NCBI RefSeq assembly: GCF_000835495.1
Contig: NW_015622547.1
Location: forward strand, 2,852,001-2,916,000
Reading direction: 5' to 3'
Origin: Cladophialophora immunda
Taxonomy: Eukaryota > Ascomycota > Eurotiomycetes > Chaetothyriales > Herpotrichiellaceae
DNA length: 64,000 nucleotides
Below, one piece after another: positions 10,705 through 22,364 of the stretch. Positions within the stretch are counted from its first letter, which is position 1. Every line of letters begins with the position of its first letter. A model generated the notes under the pieces. That model searched no databases and was not told the DNA's origin. It saw nothing but the letters and a program-made list of their open reading frames with translations. Position numbers and translations under genes: made by a program.

Positions 10705-13700
10705 ATGGATGACCTCTATGACGAGTAAGTAATACGCCCAAAAGTCATATTATGGATGTTTCATTGACAGTTGGCACAGGTTTGGCAACTTTATCGGCGA
10801 AGCCGTCTCCGATGAAGAGGCATCCCAAGATGGTGCGGCAGGCCAACATTATGTTTACGACGAAGAGTCCGAACCCGAGGAGCAAGCTCCTGCGGATGAG
10901 TCTATGGAAGTTGATGATGAAGGGCCCTCCAATGCCGTGATATTGCACGAGGACAAACAGTACTACCCCACGGCGCAGCAGGTTTACGGGGAAGAAGTTG
11001 AGACTTTGGTGCAGGAGGAGGATGCACAGCCGCTCACACAACCGATAATTGCGCCCGTGACGCAGAAGAAGTTCCAGGTGCAAGAAGCAGACCTCCCTCC
11101 TGTCCACTACTCGCGAGAGTTCATGACCGATCTCCTAAATTTCCCCGAAGGCATCCGAAATATTGCAGTAGCTGGGCATTTACATCATGGCAAGACAGCG
11201 TTCGTGGATATGTTGGTCATGCAGACACATGATCTGGAAGAGAGGCTGGATAAGAGGGTAGGCAGGAGGAGGGACGAACAGTTAAGATATACCGACACAC
11301 ATTTCCTGGAGCGAGAACGAGGGATTTCCATAAAGGCTGCGCCGATCAGTCTGGTCATGCAAGGCACGAAAGGGAAATCGCACATCCTCAATGTCATTGA
11401 CACCCCTGGGCATGTGAACTTTGTCGATGAGGTTGCATCGAGCTTGCGATTAGTCGATGGTGTGGTGCTCGTCGTTGACGTGGTGGAAGGTGTTCAGATC
11501 AACACTGAGCAAGTCATTAAGCACGCCGTTCTGGAGGATATACCCATGGTTCTGGTCATCAACAAAATGGACCGCCTCATCCTCGAGCTGAAGATTCCAC
11601 CGACAGATGCATACTTCAAACTAAAACATGTTGTTGAAGAGGTTAATACCGTCATCGAGAACACCATTCCGGGCCGTGGCGAAAAGCGGCGGCTGTCGCC
11701 TGAAAAGGGCAACGTGGCTTTTGCATGCACGTCTATGGACTGGGTGTTTACATTACCGTCATTTGCGAAGATGTACGCCGAAACGTACCCAAAAGTCGAC
11801 GCTACCGAGTTTTCAAGGAGGCTGTGGGGGGATATCTTCTTTAATCCTCGAAGCCGAAAGTTCACCCGAAAAGGGATCGAAGAGGGATCGAAGAGGGCCT
11901 TTGTGAATTTCGTACTGGAGCCCATTTACAAGCTGTTCTCCCACACCATCAGTGAAAGTCCCGAAGACCTAGCTCCGACTCTGCAGACGCTAGGTATCTC
12001 ACTGAAACCATCACAGCTCAAATCCGACGCAAAGGTGTTGCTGAAACTGGTGTGCGCTCAGTTTTTTGGCACTGCGAGTGGTTTTGTCGATATGGTGGTG
12101 CAACACGTACCTTCGCCTGTTGACGGCGCGAGAAGAATGCTTGACAATTATTACACAGGTTCTCTTGACTCAAAGGTCGGTGAAGCAATGTCAAGATGCG
12201 ACTCAGATGGGCCCCTGGTAGTTGAGATCACCAAGCTTTTCAGCTCCGCAGATGCCAAAACATTCAATGCATTTGGTCGCATCATGTCTGGAACGGCATC
12301 ACCAGACCAGGTCGTTCGGGTGCTTGGAGAAGCATACAGCCTCGAAGATGAGGAAGATTCGACGACAGCAACAATCATGGGCGTGCAAATCGCCTGTTCG
12401 CGATACAACATTCCCGTCTCCGGCGTGCCTGCTGGAAATCTCGTGCTCCTGTCCGGAATCGACAACTCTATCGTCAAGACAGCCACAGTAGTTTCTGAGA
12501 AGTATCCCGATAATGAGGATGCCTATATTTTCAAGCCGATTCGCCATTTCACGGAATCCGTCTTTAAGGTCGCTGTTGAACCTGTCAACCCATCAGAACT
12601 GCCCAAAATGCTGGAAGGCCTGCGCAAGATCAACAAGTCATATCCTCTTATCACCACCAAAGTCGAAGAATCGGGAGAGCACGTTGTCCTGGGAACAGGC
12701 GAACTATACATGGACTGTGTTTTGCATGACCTGCGGACGCTATATGCCGAGATGGATATCAAGGTCTCGGATCCCGTCACGCGATTCTGCGAAACTGTGA
12801 CCGAAACAAGCGCTATTATGTGCTATGCGTTGACTCCAAACAAGAAAAACAAATTAACCATGATCGCCGAACCTCTAGATGATGGAATCGCCGAGGATAT
12901 CGAGGCTGGCATTGTCAAAATTCGAGATCCGATCAGGAAGGTTGCCAAGTTCTTCGAAGAGAAATACGAATGGGACAAACTGGCTGCTCGATCAATATGG
13001 GCATTTGGCCCAGATGAGATGGGGCCCAATATTCTATGCGACGATACATTGCCTTCTACCACAGATAAGAAGTTGCTTAAGTCTGTGCAAGAGAGTATCA
13101 AGCAAGGCTTTTCATGGGGCACACGTGAAGGACCTCTGTGCGAGGAACCCATACGCAACACCAAATTCCGAGTTACCGGCGCCGAGCTGGCGACGGAAGC
13201 GATCTTCCGAGGAGGTGGGCAAATCATACCAACTGCACGACGAGCAGTGTACAGTTCCTTTCTGATGGCCAGCCCTCGACTCATGGAACCAATCTACAGT
13301 GTGCATATGACTGGTCCGGCGGACTCTATATCTGGCCTCTATACAGTCCTGATGAAGAGGCGTGGGCATGTCGTTTCTGATGGACCTGTGGCAGGGACGC
13401 CACTGTACGCAGCCAAAGCTCTTCTCCCAGTGATTGACAGTTTTGGCTTTGAGACGGATCTACGGATTCACAGTCAGGGAGCAGCCAGTGTGTCACTGGT
13501 CTTTGACCGCTGGGATGTCGTTCCCGGAGATCCACTGGATAAGAGTATACGCATAAGACCGCTGGAAATGGCTGGGCCTCAGCAGGCGGCGAGAGACTTC
13601 GTGCTCAAGACGAGACGGAGGAAAGGGTTGAGCGAAGATGTGGACGTCAAGAGGTTCCTGGAACCAGAGTTGCTTGCCGGATTAAGAGAAAGTGGTGTTC

Positions 13701-13708
13701 TGGATTGA
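10705..13708 (+). CDS. SNU114: U5 snRNP GTPase Snu114 (EF2-like splicing factor)
   Basis: A 20-nt first exon (10705-10724, MDDLYDE) joins 10780-13708 to give 982 residues, the usual size for the family. The start MDDLYDEFGNFIGE is characteristic and supports the tiny exon. The acidic leader (residues 1-110) is followed by an EF-G/EF2-type GTPase domain: P-loop GHLHHGKT near residue 139, switch region ERERGIS, G3 DTPGHVNF, and G4 NKMDRL. Domains II-V continue to the C-terminus (TGELYMDCVLHDLR, HMTGPADSISGLYTVLMKRRGHV). Family knowledge: with Prp8 and Brr2 it drives spliceosome activation and disassembly in the nucleus. EF2 is excluded by the acidic leader and the Snu114-type start. Confidence 0.95.
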
Positions 13709-14387
13709 TCAAAGATAATGGCTGGTGGGTGGTAATCTGCTATGGTAGAGGTTATCAGATATCAGGCAAGGAATGGCTGATGAAAGGGACGCTATTGGAG
13801 CCACTTGAGATATGATACCCAATGAAGCTGGAAGCGTACGTTCATGTAGAAGAGAACCATACTCTTTCTCTTCATTCCTCCTCCAGTGTACCAGTTGAGA
13901 TCTTGGTCTGTAAGCCAACCCACGCCTCGTCTCGAACCTGATACAGGCCAATTGCTGCCTGGCCCTTCCTGTATCCCCCAAAGGTGTTTTCATTGAGCAC
14001 GAAGTGCCCACAGGATGTCCGATAGCCGCCCTTGGGAGCACGAGAGACAGATGCCTTGATCCTAAGCGAAAGTAGATGATTCTCCAGGCAACAGTCGCTG
14101 TACCTTCCTTGTCCCGCTATTCGTCTGTTTTTCTTCACTACCTTTGTAGCTTTCGTATAGCTCTTATACGTGGGACAAAGGGCACATGTACTCTGTACAT
14201 TGAGAGTTGTATGAATGTGCGACGTCCGGCTGGCTCTCTGCGCGTTCCTGTCAAACACCGACCTTTCACGCGTAGCATGTGAAGCCGTATGAGACACGAC
14301 TTCGCTCCGGAGCAAGCTTTACTCTACCCAGAGAGCTAAACTGCTTCAGAAGATTTTGGCTGCTACTTGGGCTTTCCACACCGATCT
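13709..14387. other. Intergenic region upstream of the Zn2Cys6 regulator
   Basis: Contains the inverted CGTATA element (14153-14170). A minus-strand open stretch (stop at 13872) has a protein-like tail and is reported as a doubtful exon in the findings. Confidence 0.5.
14153..14170. promoter_or_regulatory. Sterol-element-like inverted repeat
   Basis: TCGTATA (14153-14159) equals the yeast Upc2/Ecm22 sterol response element. It forms an inverted repeat CGTATA-N5-TATACG (14154-14170) about 220 bp upstream of a gene for an Upc2-like factor. Binding is inferred. Confidence 0.45.
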
Positions 14388-15632
14388 ATGTCACGCCGGC
14401 CACACAAGAAGTCCCGCAATGGGTGTCTTGGGTGCAAGAAGCGGCATATAAAAGTACGTCAACTTACGTTGTCAAATTTTGGAGTAGGACTGACAATATC
14501 TTAAAAGTGCGATGAAAACCAGCCAGTCTGCGCCAATTGTGCCTCGGCAGAGATTAGGTGCTCGTTTCTCGATGCCGACTCCCCATACATCGTGCCAGCT
14601 TTTCCCTATACACAGGTAGCGGGATCTGGCGGCCCTTCCACTAGGGCGTCCACGCCAACTCTAACACCATGGCCCGAGCATACCATGAGCATCCAGGGCC
14701 CGCGGGATCCTTACGATGTAAACATGACTCACCTTGAGCTCTTCGATAACCTCTCCAGCGAAGCGTTTCGCTCCGTTGAGGAATCAGGACGACCAGATAT
14801 CACGACAACCAATGTTTATGCAAAGCATGCTCTAGCGAACCCGTATCTAATGCACCAGATGCTCGCAGCATCGGCCTTGCACCTCAGCACGAGGACTACG
14901 GAGTTTCGTGACACTTACCGTCAATATGCCACAGGCCTCCTGAATCGAGCTCTCTCGCTCTTCAACGAAGCGAACCCAGTCCTGGAAGTTACTCCGGCCA
15001 ATTACGTCCGCATGTTCCTATTCTCGTCCGGGGTTGGGATCCATCTCCTGTGCGAGACGTTGCATTATCAAAGAGACGGTCTCGAACGCTTCGTTGAGAG
15101 GTTTTCACACTGTTTGGGCATCTACCGGGGTTTGCTTGCCGTCATCGACCAAAGTCGGGACCTGCTGCTGGAGTCAGAGCTAGGACCTCGTCTGAAACTG
15201 ACCCAGGCGCTCCTGGACACCACGGACGCGAACGGATCAGAATGCAGCGCCCTCGAGGGTTTGATATCTACACTAGATGCAGACCCAGGCTCGCAGGAGA
15301 TATATCGAGAGACCGTGTCCCATCTTCAGCGGGTCTTCAACGCGCAGCGCGCAGCCTCGGGAACCAAGATCGCGGTGCCCACGGTGCTGGCCTGGCCGGT
15401 GCTCGTGCCACCCGAATACGTCGATCTGCTGCGGCAAGGGCAAGCGGAAGCACTCGTTATCCTCGCGCATTATGCTGTCCTGCTGCACCGGTGCCGCGAA
15501 TTGTGGCTGTTCGGCGACAGTGGTCGGTTTCTCATCGAGTCCATCCGTGGAGACCTGGACTCCTCCCACTGGCGGGAATGGCTGAGGTTCCCAAACGCAG
15601 CGCTTCGGGAGGAGACGACCATTGCTACTTGA
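14388..15632 (+). CDS. Zn2Cys6 transcription factor, Upc2-like (short)
   Basis: Exons 14388-14453 and 14508-15632 encode 396 residues. The intron splits the zinc cluster: exon 1 gives SRRPHKKSRNGCLGCKKRHIK and exon 2 begins CDENQPVCANC..C, restoring CX2CX6CX6CX2CX6C at residues 13-38. A basic N-terminus just before the cluster and the absence of a long linker are typical of the sterol-regulator subgroup. The remainder (HLELFDNLSSEAFRS..., MHQMLAASALHLSTRT, YRQYATGLLNRALSLF) matches the fungal-specific factor domain of that class. Family knowledge: members activate sterol synthesis and uptake or act as cluster regulators. The RTA1 exporter gene follows 707 bp downstream on the same strand and is a candidate target. 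Confidence 0.85.
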
Positions 15633-15867
15633 AGGCTAGAATTGGACCCTCAGGATATGTTTCTGAATCGCCAACACATGGGGGATGCGGCGACAGGGCG
15701 AAGTTTCTCGACTGATCCCACAAAAGAATCTTGCTGCCTGGATTCTAGTCGCGTTCCTTGGAGCATGGAGCAGGAATGCCACAGCCGGACCCCTATCTCC
15801 AGTTCGCAAGCGAATGATACCGACAAGGCTGCCAGCAAAATAAGATCCACCACCGGGACCCATCTTG

Positions 15868-15887
15868 TTAGTGTACGCGTACACTAA
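15868..15887. promoter_or_regulatory. Perfect 20-bp palindrome in the RTA1-family promoter
   Basis: The two halves TTAGTGTACG and CGTACACTAA are exact reverse complements with no spacer, about 450 bp upstream of the exporter ATG. Such a site suits a dimeric regulator. Which protein binds is unknown; the neighbouring Zn2Cys6 factor is the obvious candidate. Confidence 0.5.
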
Positions 15888-15970
15888 GCCCAAAATATAC
15901 ACGGGTGGGGACTCGCACCTGCCAACTTGTAGAACAGATATTCGCTAAGGTCCAAAACTGGCTGTATACA

Positions 15971-15980
15971 CGTACACTAA
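15971..15980. promoter_or_regulatory. Second copy of the half-site CGTACACTAA
   Basis: An exact 10-bp repeat of the palindrome's right arm, 93 bp further downstream in the same promoter and preceded by GTATACA. Confidence 0.45.
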
Positions 15981-16339
15981 CCTGGTGCGGGCACACTGTA
16001 TGAGGATGGATGTGCCGAATGGAGGCTGTGCTTGTGATGGATGAGGCATTGCAGGACTGACTGTGGATCCGTATGATTGAATTTGCGCCGCAGCGACTAT
16101 CAGTCTCGTTGAGTGCAAGTTGCATATGGCTCTATATACTTCAGGCTTTGCCTCGACTCAAAGAAGCAACCACTTACTCAACGACTCCAACAGCTTATTA
16201 CTTCTAATCAAGCAATAACCTGCCCTCGACGAGATCCTGTCCCTTTTCAACGACCAGATTTTGGACCGTCTGTCCGAGTTCCTAAAGTCACTATTGCTTA
16301 CCGTCGACGTCCTTTGGCATATCAACACGAGAGACAGCC

Positions 16340-17301
16340 ATGGTCCAGCTTAAACCGGTGGACGGAACAGATTATTACCTCTGGAAATACCTCCCGTCAA
16401 TCCCAGCGGCCGCCGTGTTCATTGTGTTGTTCACTGGCAATACCGGCGCCCTCTGGTGGCGCACGATCAAGGCGCGGTCGTGGTTCTGCATCCCCTTTGA
16501 CATTGGTGGATTGTGTGAGTTGCATTCCAGAATTTCGTACGCCCTGGCTGGCAGCTTGTGGATGGGGCGTAGCTGGCCCTGGAAAGACGCATTCGCTGTT
16601 GCTAACATCTTTCTTCGCTCCCAGTTCAAATGATCGGCTATAGCACCCGCGTGTTTGCTCACTACCGGACCGACCTCATTGCGCCTTACGCAGTCCAGAG
16701 CAGTTTCATCCTCCTGGCACCCGTCTTCTACGCCGCCTCCATCTACATGGTGCTCGGCCGCCTCATTCGCAGCGTGCACGGCGAGCGCTTCTCCATCATT
16801 CGGCCCGCGAGGATGACCAAGCTGTTCGTCCTGGCGGATATCCTGTCGCTGAATGTGCAGGGGAATGGTGCCGGGCTGACGGTCAAGGACAAGACTCAGA
16901 AGATCGGGAAATACATAGTGATCGCTGGCTTATTCATCCAGCTGATTGCGTTTGGATGGTTCGTTGTTGCTGCGTTCATGTTTCACGTGCGGATGCGGAG
17001 AACCGTCGGCAAGGATCCAAGCTCGAGGCCGAACGTCCCCTGGAGACAAGGCCTGATGATGATATACATCTGCAGTGCGTTGATCATGGTGAGATCTGTC
17101 TTCCGTGTGGTCGAGTACATGATGGGCATGGATGCGTATCTGCTGTCACATGAGTGGCCGACGTACGTCTTTGATGCGGCCCCGATGTGGACTGTACAGA
17201 TGACGTTTCTTCTTTGGTTCCCGGATAGATTGAAACCGGAGCAACATGGTGGTAGTGAAGATGGGCATGTACTCATGGGGAATGGCTCGCCGATGGAGTA
17301 G
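16340..17301 (+). CDS. RTA1-like lipid-translocating exporter family protein
   Basis: Exons 16340-16514 and 16625-17301 encode 283 residues; the 110-nt intron has gtgagt and cccag ends. The protein is almost wholly hydrophobic with about seven membrane spans. Family marks are YLWKYLPSIPAAAVFIVLF at the start, then GYSTRVFAHY, the span APYAVQSSFILLAPVFYAASIYMVLGRLI and the block MIYICSALIMVRSVFRVVEYMMG followed by DAAPM near the end. Family knowledge: Rta1 and Rsb1 relatives in the plasma membrane confer resistance to sterol-biosynthesis inhibitors or export long-chain bases. It lies directly downstream of an Upc2-like factor and has two inverted-repeat-type sites in its promoter, suggesting lipid-stress control. 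Confidence 0.92.
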
Positions 17302-18120
17302 CGTGAAAACTCCCACTGGACTCTTCAAAATACGTGGAAATGGTTCTGTTGCAGGGGCATTGTCATATTGGGAAAGTTAACTGTTTGATGCACGGTACCG
17401 TTTGTACTCTTCATAATTGGCTATACTAGGGCTGTATCTGTATCCGCACGTGGGGGAGATTCTCTGAACTGCGCAATATATCCAAGGATAGACAGATATT
17501 GGCAAGTGGACGCGAATAGAATTCTCTTTCTCGAAAGATACGCTTCGAGTGTTTGCGTTGCCTTCGATCTGGGTTCTTGGTGGAGCTTTGAAGTCTGAGA
17601 TGGTACATTTATGCACAAAACAAGGCGGCACTATCTGAAAATAGGATGATGTCCGACCTTGATATTGGCAAAGATTGAGGAAGGAGAGTTGTGGTCTGCC
17701 AATTGTGTACGAGTATGTGGTGTGAGGGGCTCATATAAGCTATACCTATATGGGGACGACGAGTCTCTTCATCAAGCTAGTCGATAAATAGGCAATAAGT
17801 GCGGCTGCTTTTGTGGCCTCTAGCTTGTACTCTTGAAAGTGTTCAGGACATAACGAAGTCATGTGAGCATACTAGTGATCACCACAAGGCGGCAATTCCC
17901 ACCACCTCAAATCGGAATAAGCGGGTCATTAAATTTACCGAGTTTCTTGGCCAAAATGTTGGAAAATTTATGTGGTCCGTGGCTCAAAAAGTTCTCGAAG
18001 GGTTGACTTTGCAGTAGTAGGCTGTTTCCACCTTTTCGCCTACAACACCTTCAAATCTTTCTTTTCCTCTTGTGTCTTCCTGCAGAGTAGGTCGAGGGGA
18101 GTCCTTTCTACACCGTCAAC
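17302..18120. other. Intergenic region upstream of SSB
   Basis: Promoter and CT-rich leader (about 18030-18090) of a highly expressed Hsp70. No gene or repeat seen. Confidence 0.45.
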
Positions 18121-20552
18121 ATGTCAGACGAAGTCTACGAGGGTGCCATCGGCATCGACCTTGGTGTGTTCTCTGCTCCCCGCCCTCACCGACGCCTGCG
18201 CCCTCTAACGAAGAATCCTCAGGTACCACTTACTCCTGTGTCGCCGTCTACGAAGGCACAAATGTCGAAATCAGTAAGACTGCCGTTTCCGTCCTCCCGC
18301 GCAACCAAGTGCCATACTAATCGGCAATCGCAGTCGCCAACGAGCAGGGTAGCTTCACCACTCCCTCGTTCGTCTCCTTCACCGACGAAGAGCGCCTCAT
18401 CGGCGAGGCCGCAAAGAACCAGGCCGCAATGAACCCGGAAAACACAGTCTTTGATGTCAAGTCAGTGGGATCTATCTATAAAATACAGAGTTGTTCTTAA
18501 CCTCTGCGCAGGCGATTGATCGGCAGACGATTTGACGACCCGACTGTGAAGAAAGATATCGAATCATGGCCGTTCAAGGTTGTTGACCAGGGTGGCAATC
18601 CCATGGTTCAGGTTCAATACTTGGGGGAGACCAAGACTTTCTCACCCCAGGAAATCTCCTCCATGGTTCTGATGAAGGTGAGAAGCCTTGTATAGCTCCG
18701 CGCAACACCGGAAACTGCTAAGCCCTCGCGCCACAGATGAAGGAGGTTGCCGAGACCAAGCTGGGCAAGAAGGTTTCCAAGGCCGTCATCACCGTGCCTG
18801 CTTATTTCAATGACAACCAGCGACAAGCTACCAAGGATGCCGGTGCCATTTCCGGCCTCAACGTCCTCCGTATCATCAACGAACCCACCGCCGCCGCCAT
18901 CGCCTACGGTCTTGGATCCGGCAAATCAGACAAGGAGCGAAACGTCCTCATCTACGACCTTGGTGGTGGTACATTCGATGTTTCGCTGTTGAACATCCAG
19001 GGTGGTGTCTTCACGGTCAAGGCTACTGCTGGAGATACCCATTTGGGTGGTCAAGACTTTGACACCAACCTCCTCGAGCATTTCAAGAAGGAGTTCACGA
19101 GGAAGACCAAGAAGGACTTGTCTGGTGACGCCCGTGCCCTTCGACGACTCCGCACCGCCTGCGAACGTGCAAAGAGAACCTTGTCGAACGGAACCCAGGC
19201 CACGGTTGAAATTGACTCGTTGTTCGACGGCGAGGACTTCAATGCTACCATCACCCGTGCCCGATTTGAGGATCTCAACGCCAAGATCTTTAACGGCACT
19301 TTGGAGCCTGTCCAACAAGTCCTGAAAGATGCCGCCATCGAGAAGTCCAAGGTGGATGAGATTGTCCTCGTTGGTGGCTCGACCCGTATTCCTCGTATCC
19401 AGAAACTGCTGAGCGACTTCTTTGACGGCAAGAAATTGGAAAAGGTTTGTGACGCCACGGATCGACTTGGATTCCTACTGACCGCAAATAGAGCATCAAC
19501 CCCGACGAAGCCGTCGCCTACGGAGCCGCTGTTCAGGCTGGTATCCTGTCCGGCAAAGCCACCTCTGCTGAGACTGCCGACCTTCTCCTGCTGGATGTCG
19601 TTCCTCTTTCTCTGGGTGTGGCTATGGAAGGCAACATCTTTGCCCCTGTTGTTCCTCGCGGACAGACAGTCCCATGTATAAAGAAAAGGTTCAGTCATCT
19701 CATTTTCTGGTCTATGTTATCATTTCACCTGTCTTCATGTTCGTCATATTGGAGGCGTTCTTTCCCTGGAATGCGCCGCCCCACCTGGGGTCCCCACACG
19801 GCTGCGGCCTTGGCAACCACCCTTGCCAACGCAAAGCTGGCAGGAGCTCAGGGTCCCTTGATACACCACCATTCCATCCCGTCACCGTTCATAATTTTTT
19901 TACATCACAAACCTGTTTGTGGTTCACAATCGCTAACATATTCAATAGAACCTTCACAACTGTCGTTGAGTAAGTTACCTTCACTCGCAGAATGACTTCG
20001 CATGCTAACGGAGGATATAGCAACCAGCAAACCGTGCAGTTCCCTGTATATCAAGGAGAGCGGACCAACTGTGAAGACAACACATCCCTAGGCGAATTCA
20101 CCTTAAGTCCAATCCCACCAATGAGGGCGGGAGACGCTGCTCTCGAAGTTGTGTTTGAGGTTGATGTCAATGGCATTCTCAAGGTCACTGCCACGGAGAA
20201 ATCCTCTGGACGGAGCGCCAACATTACCATCTCTAATGCGGTCGGCAAACTCTCCACTACTGAGATCGAAAAGATGGTCGAAGACGCTGCGAAGTTCAAG
20301 ACCAGCGACGAGGCATTCACCAAGAAATTCGAGGCTAAGCAGCAACTCGAGTCTTACATTGGTCGTGTGGAGGAGCTGATCAATGACCCCGGCTTGTCGA
20401 TGAAGATGAAGCGTGGCAACAAGGCCAAGATCGAGGAGGCCCTGAGTGACGCTATGCAGCAGCTCGAGGTGGATGATTCGACGCCGGATGACTTGAAAAA
20501 GAAGGAGTTGGCCCTGAAAAGAGCCATGACCAAGGCCATGGCTACGAGGTAG
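18121..20552 (+). CDS. SSB1: Ribosome-associated Hsp70 chaperone Ssb
   Basis: Eight exons: 18121-18163, 18223-18273, 18334-18460, 18512-18677, 18737-19444, 19492-19688, 19949-19969 and 20021-20552. They give 614 residues, the Ssb length. Hsp70 marks: [40 protein letters not shown] and [40 protein letters not shown] and a C-terminus without EEVD or KDEL assign it to Ssb, not cytosolic Ssa or ER BiP. Family knowledge: Ssb with the RAC cochaperones folds nascent chains at the ribosome exit. Intron 6 is long (260 nt) and exon 7 has only 21 nt (RTFTTVVD junction); both are needed to rebuild the IKKRTFTTV region. High intron number is unusual for such an abundant protein. Confidence 0.94.
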
Positions 20553-21230
20553 ACGGCCACCCCGTCGACGATTGGTTGGATCTGTCAAACCAGTCTCGGG
20601 CAGGCCACCCCATCACCCGAAAAGATATCGGAGCGCTACGTCTCCCATCCTCATGACAGTATGCACGGCATTTTCAAAAGAAATGTGGCTGGCGTCGTTT
20701 TCGGATAGTTCTCAGGCGGGTCAATCAGGGCACCAGCTGCTGGTTGCGCTCGTCAAAAAGGCTAGGGAAATGTCATTGCCTTAGTATGTTTTCAGATAGA
20801 GCGGCAATCTCGTTTCTCGGCCATGAAATCAGAATGAAGATAGTGTTCCCTTTGCCGCAACCGTGCTTTTTACACGGGGTTGAGCTCAAAGATCTGTGGC
20901 TTCAGCTTGACGAGCCGCAGGCTGCCCAAAATCGGAGTATTGTTCTATATCATTAGTATCTAGCTCAGGAAGATGTACCAGAATCGTATGGGACGATGGC
21001 CTTTGCCTCGCTTGCGGTGAAGTGGCCCATGGATTACCCCCTGAAGCTTTCAGCCTCGTGCTGCGTAGCCTTACCATCTATTAGCGCGAAGTGGATCGCG
21101 CACTGGGAGCTTCTCCAACCCCGAGGCGCAACCTTTTTTTCCGACAAGAAACGACCTCTACGCTTCGAAAACAAATCAACTCGACGTCTGCGAACTTTTA
21201 AGCTGGCCGTTCGCGCACACGGACTCGAAA
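20553..21230. other. Intergenic region, SSB / RRF1
   Basis: 3' flank of SSB and promoter of the recycling factor gene. No supported gene or repeat. Confidence 0.5.
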
Positions 21231-22364
21231 ATGCCTCCACGGAGTAAAGAAGCGGCACAGATAATCCAGCAGTTGCTCCCCGCACATCGGCTGCCTCGCT
21301 CGCCATCGTCGCGGCGTTCCCTGTGCCTCCAATGCCAGACCCGCCTCCTTCAGTTCTCTGCACCGCAACGCCTACTCCTGTCGACAGTCTCGGTCTCGGC
21401 ACGCGCACACCAAGTCCCCGCCAGAGCATTCTCGACCTCTGCGCCACTGTTCAAGAAATCCTCGTCGTCGTCCAAATCCTCGCGGAAGTCCCCCTCCGTC
21501 GACTCGCTCACGCACAAGGATGACGTGCACATCCCGGACAACAAGGCCACGCGCAACCGCGACAGCGAAATCGACCCGTACGACTTCTCCGAGCTCGAGG
21601 CCGGGATCGCCAAGGCCGTCGCGCGCCTCAAGGAGGCGCTGGTCAAGACAAAGGATGCCGGCAGAGTCACGCCGCAGATGATCGAGGCGCTGCCCGTGGA
21701 GATCAACGTCAAGGGCGCGGAGACGGGGAGAGGGAGTCCACACAAGGAAAAGGCCAAGGTGGGGGATCTGGCGAGTGTGGTTGCGAAAGGTGGACGGAGC
21801 GTGCAGATATTCTGTGCGGAGGAAGCTGTGAGTATACTTAGGTTTCTCTCCATATCTATCTCCTTTATTGCCTTTTCCATTAAAGCCGAGGGCGCTGCTC
21901 CGGCTTGTGGTCTATAGTGGGAGTTGCAGTCAATCGGATACTAACTAGATGTGTCTTCGTGGCTATAGCACGTCAAACCGATCGCATCGGCTCTCCTGGC
22001 AAGCCCCTACAGTCTGGTCCCGCAGACCACCGCTCCCCACACTCCAGGCACGACGTCGGTCTCTCAGTCCAACCCGCCGACCTCCTCCAACCACCTACTC
22101 ATCACCGTGCCCGTCCCGCCCATCACGGCGGAGACACGCAACCTCGCGCGCGCCGAGGCCAAGAAGATGTTCGACCGGGCGTCCCAAGAGGTTCGGAACG
22201 CGAGGGGCGAGGCGCAAAAGAGGTTTCGAAAGATGGAGCTGGGGAAGCTGGTCATCGTGGACGAGTTGCGCAAGGCGCACAAGCAGATGGAGGAGGTGGT
22301 CAAGAAGGGCCAGGATGAGGCTAAGAAGGTCTACGAGGCGAGTTTGAAGGCTTTGGAGGGATGA
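21231..22364 (+). CDS. RRF1: Mitochondrial ribosome recycling factor
   Basis: Exons 21231-21827 and 21969-22364 encode 330 residues. The first 75 residues are rich in Arg, Ser and Leu with almost no acid, and include ARAFSTSAPLF, a typical mitochondrial presequence and cleavage region. A Ser/Lys-rich linker follows, and then the RRF fold: ELEAGIAKAVARLKEALVKTK (first helix), the beta domain, and the C-terminal helices LLITVPVPPITAETRNLARAEAK...VRNARGEAQKRFRKM, which hold the conserved Arg residues that contact rRNA. Family knowledge: with mitochondrial EF-G2 it splits post-termination ribosomes. The intron (gtgagt/ctatag, 141 nt) sits in the middle of the RRF domain and keeps the frame. Confidence 0.9.

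Larger units (their letters stand above)
15633..16339. other. Intergenic region: regulator 3' end and RTA1-family promoter
   Basis: Carries the palindrome at 15868-15887 and a further half-site at 15971-15980. No additional gene is visible. Confidence 0.5.
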
